Shown in pieces: positions 8,825 to 17,585 of a DNA stretch of 64,000 nucleotides (positions within the stretch are counted from its first letter, which is position 1; every line of letters begins with the position of its first letter). The stretch is from Staphylococcus felis (lineage in GTDB: Bacteria; Bacillota; Bacilli; Staphylococcales; Staphylococcaceae), in NCBI RefSeq assembly GCF_003012915.1, contig NZ_CP027770.1, forward strand, positions 62,001-126,000, written 5' to 3'. Both the position numbers and the translations under genes were made by a program. The notes beneath the pieces were generated by a model, which worked only from the letters and a program-made list of their open reading frames with translations, did not search any database and was not told the DNA's origin.

Positions 8825-10189
8825 TCAGTGCTTTACTTGGATGATACGTGCATATTTTAAAAATTGATTTGAATATTTTTCTTTTACTTCAAGCGGTGTT
8901 AAATAAGTCACACCAACGATGCGCCAATTAGGATTGAATCGATAGAACGAATCTTTTTCACGACTCCATTTGATCATACTACCATCTTTATTATAGCGTG
9001 GTAATGTGACCTCGTATCCTTCAAGCACATTAATATAGGCTTGAAAAATATCTGCATCAATCCGATTAAATTGATCAATAACTAAAAACTGACGCTCACT
9101 TTTCGGCATTAAATCTGTGATAAAGCCTTCTCTATAGTAGAGTGCACCTGCTTCATTCGGTAAATATCGACCGTATAACATCTCCTCTGAAAAATCAGGA
9201 TGACCTGTCGTAATCACTGATGAGGCATTAGCTTTCTCAACTAATGATTCTGCCGCTTTAAGTCCCTCTTCTTTTTCTTGTACCAATAATAAAATAAAGG
9301 GTTTAATATCATCTGATGATTGTTCTGAACTATCATTAGTAATTGACTCAAATTGTTCTTTCATACCACCATTTTGACTCATTTCCATAATCGCATCATA
9401 TTGAGTGGGTGTAAGGCTAGCGATAGCTTGTTTAGCATTTTCTTGTAGAAAGTATAAATTTTTAAGTTTCGTATGTTTATTCAAGGTCATCAATGAAACA
9501 GGATTAATGTCTTCAATATACTTCATTTTTATCGCTGTACTATTTGTACGTCCAGGTTGTGGCGGCAACGTATGAATATGATGTGCCACTTCGGCGCGTC
9601 CAATCACAGACTGATTTGTATTTTTATTATAAATAACAATTTGGTCTCCCACTTCAAGTTGTGTATAGTGGTGATACCCATTCCGCTTTATACCATTAAT
9701 CGTATGGGTAAAAATAGTGTACGTCTCCCCAGGTTCGAATGTTTCTGTTTCAGACATAAAGAAGTATCGTGGTATATTTACTTCACCACTTCCTAATCCT
9801 TTTATCAATTCAAATTCCTCATAAGATATTTTGTTGAATAATGTTTCTTTCATATTATTCATACGAAATTCTAATGTTTCACTACGCTTTAAATAATCTG
9901 TTGTTAATGGTTTAAATGTTTGGTTGAATTTGAATTGGACGTGAATTTTATTTTGTGCACCAGTCATTACACTCGTGATTTCGCCCCATCCTAACAGTCC
10001 TGCATCTGTTTGTACTTGGTAAAAGATGACCTTATCACCAACTTGCGCATTTTTGAAGGCACGAAACCCTTGTGTAGGATTGAACTGTGCCCCCGACTCA
10101 AATACAGTAGTTTGACCAACTAATGGTTCATTGTGATTCCATCTATTGTAACCACAGTTCAACCAAAAATAATTTGTTTCTAACGACAT
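8825..10189 (-). CDS. two EVE-like domains fused to a degenerate McrB-type AAA+ domain
   Basis: With the start at 10189 (MSLETNYFWLNCGY; AAGGAG 11-12 bases upstream) the protein has 454 residues. Residues 5-125 (NYFWLNCGYNRW, AQVGDKVIFYQ, GLLGWGEI) look like an EVE domain, a PUA/YTH-like fold that reads modified bases. Residues 140-265 (YFFMSE, LEVGDQIVIYN, VIGRAEV) repeat that pattern. From about 293 the chain resembles the McrB GTPase: FILLLVQEKEEG stands where a Walker A loop should be, but no GKT/GKS remains. It continues HPDFSEEMLYGRYLP, FLVIDQFNR (about 368; McrB-like proteins have xxIDExNR) and WRIVGV. The nucleotide site is therefore probably dead. No mcrC lies nearby. It is the third gene after manA and a 78-residue membrane protein, on one strand with small gaps. 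Function unknown; modified-DNA or RNA sensing is an inference. Confidence 0.75.
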   Translation of the reverse strand: MSLETNYFWLNCGYNRWNHNEPLVGQTTVFESGAQFNPTQGFRAFKNAQVGDKVIFYQVQTDAGLLGWGEITSVMTGAQNKIHVQFKFNQTFKPLTTDYLKRSETLEFRMNNMKETLFNKISYEEFELIKGLGSGEVNIPRYFFMSETETFEPGETYTIFTHTINGIKRNGYHHYTQLEVGDQIVIYNKNTNQSVIGRAEVAHHIHTLPPQPGRTNSTAIKMKYIEDINPVSLMTLNKHTKLKNLYFLQENAKQAIASLTPTQYDAIMEMSQNGGMKEQFESITNDSSEQSSDDIKPFILLLVQEKEEGLKAAESLVEKANASSVITTGHPDFSEEMLYGRYLPNEAGALYYREGFITDLMPKSERQFLVIDQFNRIDADIFQAYINVLEGYEVTLPRYNKDGSMIKWSREKDSFYRFNPNWRIVGVTYLTPLEVKEKYSNQFLKYARIIQVKH

Positions 10190-10240
10190 GATGTACTTTA
10201 TCTCCTTCATAAGTTTTATTTTTAGTAAAATTCAATCAAA

Positions 10241-10477
10241 TCATTGCGATATCACTTGAAATAAACCTGCGAGAACTGGAAAAATATTGATAAGTAAACC
10301 ACCTAATTTTAACATTTTGCTAATGTTAGTATTAGGTAATGTCCATAATACTGCAATAATGCCAATCATTCCTATTATAATTGGGAAAAATAATGATGGA
10401 AATAAAGGCACTTGAAAGAAAATAACCATCCCCGATATAACACCACAAACAAGTGCGATATATAGACCTATTTTCAT
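10241..10477 (-). CDS. small integral membrane protein
   Basis: This 78-residue protein has AGGAGG 7 bases before its ATG, so translation looks real. It has three hydrophobic segments (about 4-20, 27-47, 57-75) and few charged residues. I do not recognise the family. It lies 21 bases after manA and 51 bases before the EVE gene on the same strand, so the three probably form one transcript. No function can be assigned. Confidence 0.7.
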   Translation of the reverse strand: MKIGLYIALVCGVISGMVIFFQVPLFPSLFFPIIIGMIGIIAVLWTLPNTNISKMLKLGGLLINIFPVLAGLFQVISQ

Positions 10478-10498
10478 TAAAAACCTCCTCAGTTAAAT

Positions 10499-11437
10499 TT
10501 AAACATAGCTAATGATTAAGTTCATTTCACCCTCAAAAACATTGTCTAAGTCTTCAGCAGTTAAAATAAAATGACTTCCTTTTTGGATATGATGTATCTC
10601 TCCATCTGTAATAACTTGGCCGTGACCATCTATGACAGAAACTAAAATGAACTCTCTCGGTTTCATATAATTTAAGGTTCCTTTAATTTCCCATTTTACA
10701 ACTGTAAAGAAGTGATTTTTAACAAAAGTTGTACATTTGTGATTTTCAATAATCTCAGTATGTGGCAAGACATTAGGACTTTCGTCACCAATATTAATAA
10801 CATCTTTACTTTTTTCGATATGTAAGGGTCTATGTTTTCCTAATTTATCTTTACGATCATAATCATAAATTCGATAGTTCGTATCCGAAGATTGTTGTGT
10901 CTCCAAAATTATAATACCGTCACCTATACCATGCACTGTTCCAGATGGTAGAAAAAAGAAATCACCTTTTTTAACTTTGATACGTCTAAATAAGGTATCA
11001 AAATGTTTATGATCTAGCTTGTAATCAAGCTCTTCTTTAGAACGAGCTGTCGTCCCATATATGATTTCTGCATCTTCTTTAGCATCTAAAATGTACCAAC
11101 ATTCTGTTTTGCCATATTCCCCATTTTCATGCTCGTACGCATATGTATCGTCCGGGTGTACTTGAACAGATAGTTTTTCAGTAGCGTCTAATAGTTTTGT
11201 CAGTAATGGAAACTTATGGGTCGGAAATTCACCAAATAACTTTGGCTGAGATGTCCAAACTTCATCAAGGGTCATATTCGCATATGGACCATTTTTGATA
11301 CGATTCGCACCATTTTGATGTGCAGATATTCCCCATACTTCTCCAATATGTTCACTTGGTAAATGATAATTATATGCTGCTAAATTGGTACCGCCCCAGA
11401 TTCTCTCTTTGAAGACAGGTTCTAACATTAGTGGCAC
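10499..11437 (-). CDS. manA: mannose-6-phosphate isomerase, class I
   Basis: ManA interconverts mannose-6-phosphate and fructose-6-phosphate. The cupin metal site is visible as KLSVQVHPDD (Gln and His ligands), YGKTECWY (Glu) and FFLPSGTVHGIGDG (His). LEPVFKERIWGGTNL at the N-terminus is typical of short Firmicute class I enzymes. I choose the GTG at 11437 (protein MPLMLEPVF), since AGGTGA lies 8-9 bases upstream; the open frame extends six codons further to 11455 and an ATG lies three codons inside. It heads a likely operon with the small membrane protein and the EVE-McrB-like gene. Confidence 0.93.
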   Translation of the reverse strand: MPLMLEPVFKERIWGGTNLAAYNYHLPSEHIGEVWGISAHQNGANRIKNGPYANMTLDEVWTSQPKLFGEFPTHKFPLLTKLLDATEKLSVQVHPDDTYAYEHENGEYGKTECWYILDAKEDAEIIYGTTARSKEELDYKLDHKHFDTLFRRIKVKKGDFFFLPSGTVHGIGDGIIILETQQSSDTNYRIYDYDRKDKLGKHRPLHIEKSKDVINIGDESPNVLPHTEIIENHKCTTFVKNHFFTVVKWEIKGTLNYMKPREFILVSVIDGHGQVITDGEIHHIQKGSHFILTAEDLDNVFEGEMNLIISYV

Positions 11438-11601
11438 TGGAGAATCACCTCTCAATCTTTACTTATAGGTAATGATTACCTATATATCCAACAATCATCT
11501 TAATGTGGTTTAATCTATTGTGATTGTATCATATCTCAAATTGTAATGGGTGATATTTCTGGTCGCATTATGACCTTACTATAGAATCCATGATACTTAA
11601 A

Positions 11602-12303
11602 CTACTTTTCCACAATAAAATTATCCACTAACGTTTGTCTAATTTCTGCTAAATGTATTGTCATTGTTGAAGTTGCTTCTATTTCATCTTGCGCTTTTAT
11701 CGCATCTAATATCTGAACGTGTTCATCTAATAATTTTTTCATCGTTTTTTGACGACTGTATATATAGATTTTTCGTGTGCCTTTCATCGTCTGTTGAATT
11801 AAATCCGCAATATTATTAAGCAGTTCATAAAGTAATTGATTACGCGATGCTTTTGCAATTGCTAGGTGAAATTTCAAATCTGCCTCTTCACCTGATTCAC
11901 CTGCTTTTATCGCCTTTTCCATTTCGCATAGAGCTTCTTCCATCGTTTGGATATCTTGATAAGTCCTCCTCATGGATGCAAATTGAGCTGTTGAAACTTC
12001 CACAACTTCTCTAAGCTCTAATATTTCTTGAACACGCTTTTTTGTAAGTGTTTGAGAAGAATAGTCAAACAATTGAGGATGCTGTGACTTAATAAACGTT
12101 CCAAAACCATGCTTAATCTCCACTAATCCAATCATTCTAAGTGCATTGAGGGCTTCTCGAATTGATGCATTTCTCACACCATATTCCTCAGCCAATTTTT
12201 GGATAGATGGCAATTTATCACCCGTATTTAATTCTCCAGATTCAATTTTTTCTATCAGAATATCAGCAATTTGTTCATATATCTTTTGATTTGAAATTTT
12301 CAT
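11602..12303 (-). CDS. GntR-family regulator (FadR/FCD subgroup)
   Basis: This 233-residue protein combines an N-terminal winged helix (residues 1-75; GDKLPSIQKLAEEYGVRNASIREALNALRMIGLVEIKHGFGTFI) with an all-helical FCD effector domain. The FCD part shows LELREVVE and a metal-site-like pattern of D/H residues (DLKFHLAIAKASRN; LLDEHVQILDAI). Such repressors often respond to organic acids. The start is at 12303 (MKISNQKIYEQ); the 12-codon upstream extension lacks a good ribosome binding site. It is divergent from the membrane protein at 12564. The target is unknown. Confidence 0.87.
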   Translation of the reverse strand: MKISNQKIYEQIADILIEKIESGELNTGDKLPSIQKLAEEYGVRNASIREALNALRMIGLVEIKHGFGTFIKSQHPQLFDYSSQTLTKKRVQEILELREVVEVSTAQFASMRRTYQDIQTMEEALCEMEKAIKAGESGEEADLKFHLAIAKASRNQLLYELLNNIADLIQQTMKGTRKIYIYSRQKTMKKLLDEHVQILDAIKAQDEIEATSTMTIHLAEIRQTLVDNFIVEK

Positions 12304-12563
12304 TCTAAATGTGCCCCCTACTCGCCAATACATATACATTCTAACAAATTCAAGTGCATTATAAATACGTTTCAGTTAAAATTTGATTCAGATTCCTAAA
12401 AACCATGACCTTTGACTTCCATACCCCTTTTGTATCAGATTTTATTTCACTTTGTGATATATTTAAAAAATTGACTTTATTATGTATTCAACATCACCTT
12501 TTTGATTTTCAAATAGGCAACTTTTTGATAATGTAAATGATATGTTGAAAGGAGTGCTCACAT

Positions 12564-13472
12564 TTGTTTAATTTTACAAAATTATTTTGGCACAATTCAA
12601 AACCACAAACTGGAAAACTACTTGGTGCTAACTTGATTAACTTAGTTATTATTTTATTGTTATTTTCAATTGCTTTATTGCCCATTCAATTGATCATGAA
12701 TATGTGGCTCATGTATATGTTTACGGGTCAAGGTAATATGGTTTCAATTGTTTTAGCAACTTTAGGCTCTGTTTTATTGATTTTACTCGTATATCTTTTC
12801 GTTGTTTTTCCATTATATACTGGATCAACGCGATCATATCGTAATACTTTATTATCCAATAAGTCTATGACATTGAAAGACTTCTTTGCCAGTTTCAAAG
12901 GTCGTATTTGGCGCAAAGCTGTTTTGATTGCGTTATTTACAATTCTGGTACTTTTCATCACTCAGCTGATTAATTTCTTTTTAATTTCAGGAATTTCTAA
13001 AGTAGCAGAGCTTATAATTCAAAATGCAGGTATATCCAGTGCCGATCAATCAACAATGATGGTCGTACAAACAATCATTGCAGTTATTACAGGCCTTGTA
13101 ACGAGCATATTCACTTGGCTTGCTGTGATATACATTACAAATGCAGCCACATCACTTGTACATGACCCAGATTCTAAAGTCAAAGTACATTTGAAAAACG
13201 CTTGGTTAAGCATGCGAAACAAAAACAAGACTTTTCTTAAATTTTTCATCAGTATCATCGTATTAAACTTCATCATTATACTCTTATACGGTCCTATTTA
13301 TACGTGGATTCAGTTAGGACTTTCGGGTATATCTCAAAATGTGGCATCTATCGTAACAGTGGTTTTAAATATTGTATTTTTCATTATTCGATATCTCATT
13401 TTCTTTGTGATTATCGGAACAATTGTTCAATACTTCTTAAATCATGGTGAAAAAGATCAACACCTTCACTAA
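12564..13472 (+). CDS. polytopic membrane protein of unknown function
   Basis: This 302-residue protein has about six long hydrophobic segments (near 25-48, 62-87, 118-140, 167-190, 223-244, 258-290). It contains a polar loop YTGSTRSYRNTLLSNKSMTLKDFFASFKGRIWR between segments two and three, a pattern also seen in large families of uncharacterised Firmicute membrane proteins of the DUF975 kind. The start is a TTG at 12564, with AAAGGAG 9 bases upstream. It is divergent from the GntR regulator and ends at a bidirectional terminator. It may be the GntR target, though nothing in the sequence proves it. Confidence 0.75.
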   Translation: MFNFTKLFWHNSKPQTGKLLGANLINLVIILLLFSIALLPIQLIMNMWLMYMFTGQGNMVSIVLATLGSVLLILLVYLFVVFPLYTGSTRSYRNTLLSNKSMTLKDFFASFKGRIWRKAVLIALFTILVLFITQLINFFLISGISKVAELIIQNAGISSADQSTMMVVQTIIAVITGLVTSIFTWLAVIYITNAATSLVHDPDSKVKVHLKNAWLSMRNKNKTFLKFFISIIVLNFIIILLYGPIYTWIQLGLSGISQNVASIVTVVLNIVFFIIRYLIFFVIIGTIVQYFLNHGEKDQHLH

Positions 13473-13492
13473 ATTAAATAAAATCATACTTA

Positions 13493-13579
13493 AAAAGGTT
13501 TCTAAGCAAGGCCTAGGATACAACAAAAATATCGAGCGAACTCGATCCCCTTTGTACCTACCTCGTTTAGAAACCTTTT
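13493..13579. terminator. bidirectional terminator with long loop
   Basis: A perfect 13-bp inverted repeat (AAAAGGTTTCTAA / TTAGAAACCTTTT) encloses 61 bases that hold a second small hairpin (ATCGAG / CTCGAT). It lies between the convergent membrane-protein and HAD genes. Confidence 0.8.
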
Positions 13580-13593
13580 GATATTCATAAAAA

Positions 13594-14448
13594 TTAACTT
13601 AAAAGATGGGTTTCCATAAATAACGCGGCACCGTCAGCATTGTTATCTTTTGATGTTTCATATTCCGTCAATGACTTAATATGAGGTGCAGCATTTTTCA
13701 TCGCAACTGTGATCGCACCTACTTCAAACATTGTACGATCATTATCACTATCGCCGATGACCATTGTTTCAGATTGATCAATTTTGAAGTGTTCACACAT
13801 TTCAAGGATGCCTGTCCCTTTATTAATACGATAAGCCATTGTCTCAACATTATTTGGCGTTGAATTAGAAACTTCAATTTTCAATGTCTCTGATTGTGCC
13901 TCCATCTGACTTCTAAAATTTTGAATTACTTGTAGATCAGGATGAAATAAATACATTTTTGAATAACCCAAGTTTGATGGTATACGCGATTGCCATGTTA
14001 ACTTTTGATCGACCGCTTCCTGACGCGAGAGCCACTCACTCTCGTTTACCGTATCCGGTTTATCCCCTTCTATCATACTTAACATCCACTTTTGATCTTC
14101 TATTAATGCAAATCGCTCTTCTGTAAATGGAAAAATTTCATAATAGATGCCTGCCTTTTTCGCTTGAGACACAATTTCAGAAACAGCAGTCACACTTAAA
14201 TCGTGTTCGAATAGTATTTCACCGTCAATATGACCTCGCGTTCCATTAGACGATATCACACCGTCAAATTTCAAATCATCAGGAATAAGCATTTGTATTT
14301 CCTCATATGCTCGACCTGTCGCTAGAAATACTTTGTAGCCCATTCCTCTCAAACGCTTAATCGTCTGAGAAGTATAAGCTGAAGCACGATTATTTTCATG
14401 TAAAATTGTACCGTCCATATCTAAGAATATCGCTTTAACTTTGTTCAT
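13594..14448 (-). CDS. Cof-type HAD-IIB phosphatase
   Basis: This 284-residue protein has all four HAD motifs: FLDMDGTIL (nucleophile Asp in residues 8-16), the Thr of FLATGR, a Lys/Arg of motif III, and GDSDNDRTMF (motif IV near 232). The IIB cap and length fit the Cof/YkrA group, which dephosphorylates sugar phosphates, FMN or pyridoxal phosphate with wide specificity. The substrate is not predictable. It starts 73 bases after the ABC ATPase gene on the same strand and could be co-transcribed with it. Confidence 0.9.
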   Translation of the reverse strand: MNKVKAIFLDMDGTILHENNRASAYTSQTIKRLRGMGYKVFLATGRAYEEIQMLIPDDLKFDGVISSNGTRGHIDGEILFEHDLSVTAVSEIVSQAKKAGIYYEIFPFTEERFALIEDQKWMLSMIEGDKPDTVNESEWLSRQEAVDQKLTWQSRIPSNLGYSKMYLFHPDLQVIQNFRSQMEAQSETLKIEVSNSTPNNVETMAYRINKGTGILEMCEHFKIDQSETMVIGDSDNDRTMFEVGAITVAMKNAAPHIKSLTEYETSKDNNADGAALFMETHLLS

Positions 14449-14520
14449 TTGTTAACTAATCCTTTCCAATTCCTATAACACTAGTTTGTCACTAATAGCT
14501 CAAATTAGCAATCTTTCACC

Positions 14521-15300
14521 TTAGATTCGGACAATTTGAAATCGTCGGTGATGTTGATAAAGCTTGATAGGCATATTAAACAATCTAGATAGATGATGAC
14601 TTGTCAATACATCTTCAATATGGCCACTACACTGTACTGTTCCTTCTGTCAGCAATAATGCATGTGTAAAGTCAGACGTGACTTCTTCTATAAAATGAGT
14701 CACATAAATCACTGCTGTTTGCGGAAAATTCCTATACAGTTGTTTTAAAGTATCTATAAATGACTCTCTTGATACAAAATCTAATCCGTTACACGGCTCA
14801 TCCAAAATAAGTAACCTCGGAAACCCCATCATTGCACGTGCAATTAAGACTCTTTGTTGTTCGCCCGTAGATAAAAGTCCAAAGTGTTGATGCGCAAATT
14901 TTTCAATATTCAATGTAGTTAACATATGATTCGCAGCCTTAATATCTGCTTCAGTGGGTTTTTGGTACAAACCGACTGACTTGTATAAACCGCTCAAAAC
15001 AATATCAATGACATATTCACCTTCTGCAAACCGTTCTCTAAGGCCACCTGATACAAATCCGATGCGCTCTCGAACAGCATGTGCCGAATACCCTTGTTGA
15101 CCAGGAATCATTCCAAATAGAGACACTTCTCCTGATGTTGCAAAATCATATGCGTTAATAATGTTAAGTAGTGTTGACTTTCCAGCACCATTTAATCCAT
15201 ACACAAGCCAGCGTTCTCCTTCATTGACCTCCCAGGTGACATCAGAAAGAATCTGTCGCCCAGCCTTTTGTTTCTCTAGCGCTTTAACAGAAAATAACAT
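14521..15300 (-). CDS. ABC transporter ATP-binding protein, YlmA/ModF-like
   Basis: This 259-residue single ABC ATPase has Walker A GLNGAGKSTLL (about residue 37), signature LSTGEQQRVLIARAMM and Walker B LLILDEPCNGLD, followed by the H-loop YVTHFIEE. No permease or binding-protein gene is adjacent, so its partner is elsewhere or it acts alone, as do some YlmA-like proteins. I place the start at 15300 (MLFSVKALEKQK), because GGGGAGGTGAT precedes it; an upstream in-frame ATG at 15342 lacks such a site. HAD phosphatase follows. Confidence 0.88.
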   Translation of the reverse strand: MLFSVKALEKQKAGRQILSDVTWEVNEGERWLVYGLNGAGKSTLLNIINAYDFATSGEVSLFGMIPGQQGYSAHAVRERIGFVSGGLRERFAEGEYVIDIVLSGLYKSVGLYQKPTEADIKAANHMLTTLNIEKFAHQHFGLLSTGEQQRVLIARAMMGFPRLLILDEPCNGLDFVSRESFIDTLKQLYRNFPQTAVIYVTHFIEEVTSDFTHALLLTEGTVQCSGHIEDVLTSHHLSRLFNMPIKLYQHHRRFQIVRI

Positions 15301-15374
15301 TGGTATCACCTCCCCTTTGATCATGCATATTAAACTTATCATAACATAAATTGTCTGAAATTTTTAAAATGTAA

Positions 15375-15627
15375 AAAGAGACAGTGATGGGACGTAAATA
15401 GCTCAGTAATCAAAAAACTTCGAGGTTTCGTAAGAATTTACGAAAAATCTCGAAGCTTTTCCTTTCATTAGATGATTCATTCAATGATACGAAAGTGTCT
15501 TTTTTAAAAGATTTTTATGTAAAATGACATGTATATCACGTCGTATTGTTGACGAGACTTCTGAGGGAATAGGATGACGACCCATCCCCTAGGAAATGCG
15601 AGCCAAACAATACGAATGATTGATAAA
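15375..15627. repeat. intergenic hairpin repeat, copy A, left part
   Basis: This is the left part of a dispersed element also found at 25107 and 57305. Order: a GACAGTGATGGGACGTAAATA lead-in without coding content; a strong hairpin (CTTCGAG...CTCGAAG) that also contains TTCGTAA/TTACGAA; then a segment bounded by near-inverted TATTGTT and AACAATA, with the motifs GAGACT, CTGAGGGAATAGGATG and CCTAGGAAATGCGAGCCAAAC. The right part lies beyond the inserted intron at 17496-17576. Confidence 0.85.
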
Positions 15628-17495
15628 ATCGAGTAGGAGAGTAGCCATTAATTGACTACTCGTCCTCTCACACCACCGAGCGTACGGTTCCGTACTCGGC
15701 GGTTCAATATCTTGCGTAAGCCAACTCTGCAAGCTGGGTTAATGGTATCAGTCCCCACTTGTAGAGTTGTTTTGTTGTAAGTGCACGATGAACCTCGTGC
15801 GTGTTTGATAGTCGCCAGTACTTTTTTCGAGACTGTGCGATTTTCATCGCACTTCTATGGTCAAGACCATATTGGCGCAACATCTTATACTTAGTTCTTA
15901 CTCTTTTCCACCGTTTAAGTATGAGTTGTCTAAGTCGGCGGTTTAACCAAGATTGCGTGTTTTCAATAAATTCTCTGATAAAACCTCTACCAAAGTAATT
16001 TATCCAGCCTCTCGTCACTTGGTTAATTTCAGTGATAATGTCTTTAAAGGTACCGGGTCTATTTCGTTTCGTTATTTTCCTTAAGACGCGTATTAAATTT
16101 CTTTTTGCTTCCGTAGTCGGTCTGAAACGACAAACCCCATTTACCTTGGTTATTAGACAACTCAAGAACTTTAAACGTGTGACTGCTCCTATTCTGCTTT
16201 TATCTTCATTGACAGCCAACTTCAGTTGCTTTTCAATGAATTTCGTTACACTCATCATTACGCGTTCACCTGCACGTTTTGTCCGTACAAAGATGACAAA
16301 GTCATCTGCATAGCGTACAAACCGGTGTCCACGCTTTTCGAGTTCTTTATCCAGTTCATGTAGATAGATATTACATAGTAAAGGAGAGATAACGCCCCCT
16401 TGTGGTGCACCTATCTTTCTTTCTGCGACTTCGCCAGATAGGTCAATGGCACCTACTTGTAAACTTCTACGGATAAATGTTGAAATTGACTTATCTTGAA
16501 CATGGCGTTCGAACAAATACATCAGCTTATCATGATTTAACATGTCAAAGCACTGTTTCAAATCACAATCCACGGCTATTTTATAGCCCTCTTCGTAGTA
16601 AATAGCGCATTGCTTAAGTGCTGTTCCTGTGCTACGATTAGGTCTGAAACCATGGCTATGATTCGAAAATGTTCGGTCGATGCTGGGTTCAATCACTTGT
16701 TTAATCGCTTGTTGTATTACCCTGTCTCTAGCGACAGGGATACCAAGCACACGCATTTTCCCATTTGGTTTGGGAATTTGCACTTTTCGAACTGCTTGAG
16801 GTTGGTATGTGCCTTCAAGCAGTTTTTTCGTTATCTGTGAAAAGTACTGCGCAAAGTGAGCACGAAGTTCACTGACTTTCATGCCGTCAATTCCAGGAGC
16901 ACCTTTGTTTTTCTTAACTTTCTTGATAGCTTTTTCTATGTTGTCTGGTCTTACAACAAGCTCCATCAATGATGGAGACTTACGATACATTTCTTTCATT
17001 TCACCTAAGATTTACTGTACACACTTATGTATTCTTTTTTTTCGTTCCACTACTTATCCTTCCATAAGCTGCCGATTAAACCGTATTCTGTACGTCGTAA
17101 ATCTATAACCTCCAATCTTTACTTTGTATTGAATATTGTTCAGTCCTTCGGTACATTTTCCCTACTATGACTTCTGCTGACTTCTCATCATTCGTTGTTA
17201 CTACGGTAGAGTACCGCTGATGAGACCTCCCCGGGTAAGATGTAACCTCTTTCCACTCATGTCACCGCATCATTTACTATATAGAACTCGGGTAGTATTG
17301 GACTTTATCTTGTTCCGCAGATTCATCCATTCTACATAGCCTTGTATGATGTTTCTGTTCGTCAGTGCGAGTGTTTGCGTCCGACTTCCTTCAGATTCCA
17401 CTTCGCAATGGACACCCTTGTCTTTCGCTAACAGTTCCTACTACCAAGCCTGTAACGGACTTTCACCGTCAAGATGTTACCCATGCCGGGCGCAC
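15628..17495 (-). mobile_element. group IIC intron, complete copy
   Basis: Read on the minus strand the element starts with GTGCGCCCGGC at 17495, the usual 5' end of group IIC introns. It carries a reverse transcriptase in domain IV and ends with a domain V hairpin (GCCGAGTACGG...CCGTACGCTCGG) and domain VI, closing at ..CTCGAT at 15628. The length is about 1868 bases. The insertion point lies just after a terminator hairpin and its T-run, in keeping with class C target choice. Comparison with repeat copy B, which lacks an intron, gives the empty site and supports both ends. Confidence 0.9.
15704..16999 (-). CDS. ltrA: group II intron reverse transcriptase/maturase
   Basis: This 431-residue multifunctional intron protein contains an RT domain (residues about 35-280; KNKGAPGIDG, HGFRPNRST, GAPQGGVISPLLCNIYL, RYADD at 229-233 with both catalytic Asp) and a maturase X domain (about 310-400; RGWINYFG). 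There is no HNH endonuclease domain, as expected for class C. It promotes splicing and target-primed reverse transcription of its own intron. This is the full-length copy; the near-identical one at 57.6-60.2 kb is split by an IS. Confidence 0.95.
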   Translation of the reverse strand: MKEMYRKSPSLMELVVRPDNIEKAIKKVKKNKGAPGIDGMKVSELRAHFAQYFSQITKKLLEGTYQPQAVRKVQIPKPNGKMRVLGIPVARDRVIQQAIKQVIEPSIDRTFSNHSHGFRPNRSTGTALKQCAIYYEEGYKIAVDCDLKQCFDMLNHDKLMYLFERHVQDKSISTFIRRSLQVGAIDLSGEVAERKIGAPQGGVISPLLCNIYLHELDKELEKRGHRFVRYADDFVIFVRTKRAGERVMMSVTKFIEKQLKLAVNEDKSRIGAVTRLKFLSCLITKVNGVCRFRPTTEAKRNLIRVLRKITKRNRPGTFKDIITEINQVTRGWINYFGRGFIREFIENTQSWLNRRLRQLILKRWKRVRTKYKMLRQYGLDHRSAMKIAQSRKKYWRLSNTHEVHRALTTKQLYKWGLIPLTQLAELAYARY

Positions 17496-17576
17496 GGAAA
17501 AGCGTAGAGATGATTCAATCATGAACCATCTCTACGCTATTATTTTGGGATTGATGTCCCAATCCCGTCCCTTAAA
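17496..17576. repeat. intergenic hairpin repeat, copy A, right part
   Basis: This is the part of copy A on the glmS side of the intron. It holds the AGCGTAGAGATG / CATCTCTACGCT hairpin and ends in GGGATTGATGTCCCAATCCC and GTCCC, the counterpart of the GGGAC at the left end. The whole element without intron would be roughly 330 bases. Confidence 0.8.
17497..17538 (-). terminator. glmS terminator and group IIC intron target
   Basis: A perfect 12-bp stem (AGCGTAGAGATG at 17501-17512, CATCTCTACGCT at 17527-17538) is followed on the minus strand by TTTTCC and then directly by the intron 5' end. It is the first strong hairpin after the glmS stop codon. Confidence 0.85.
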
Positions 17577-17585
17577 AGACTAATT

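Noticed and set aside
8825..10189. Active McrBC-type restriction system
   Set aside because: No McrC gene nearby and no Walker A lysine, so restriction activity is unlikely despite McrB-like features.
16032..16313. Plus-strand ORFs opposite the intron RT (also at 59192, 59770, 60041)
   Set aside because: They mirror the reverse transcriptase reading frame and occur twice only because the intron does.
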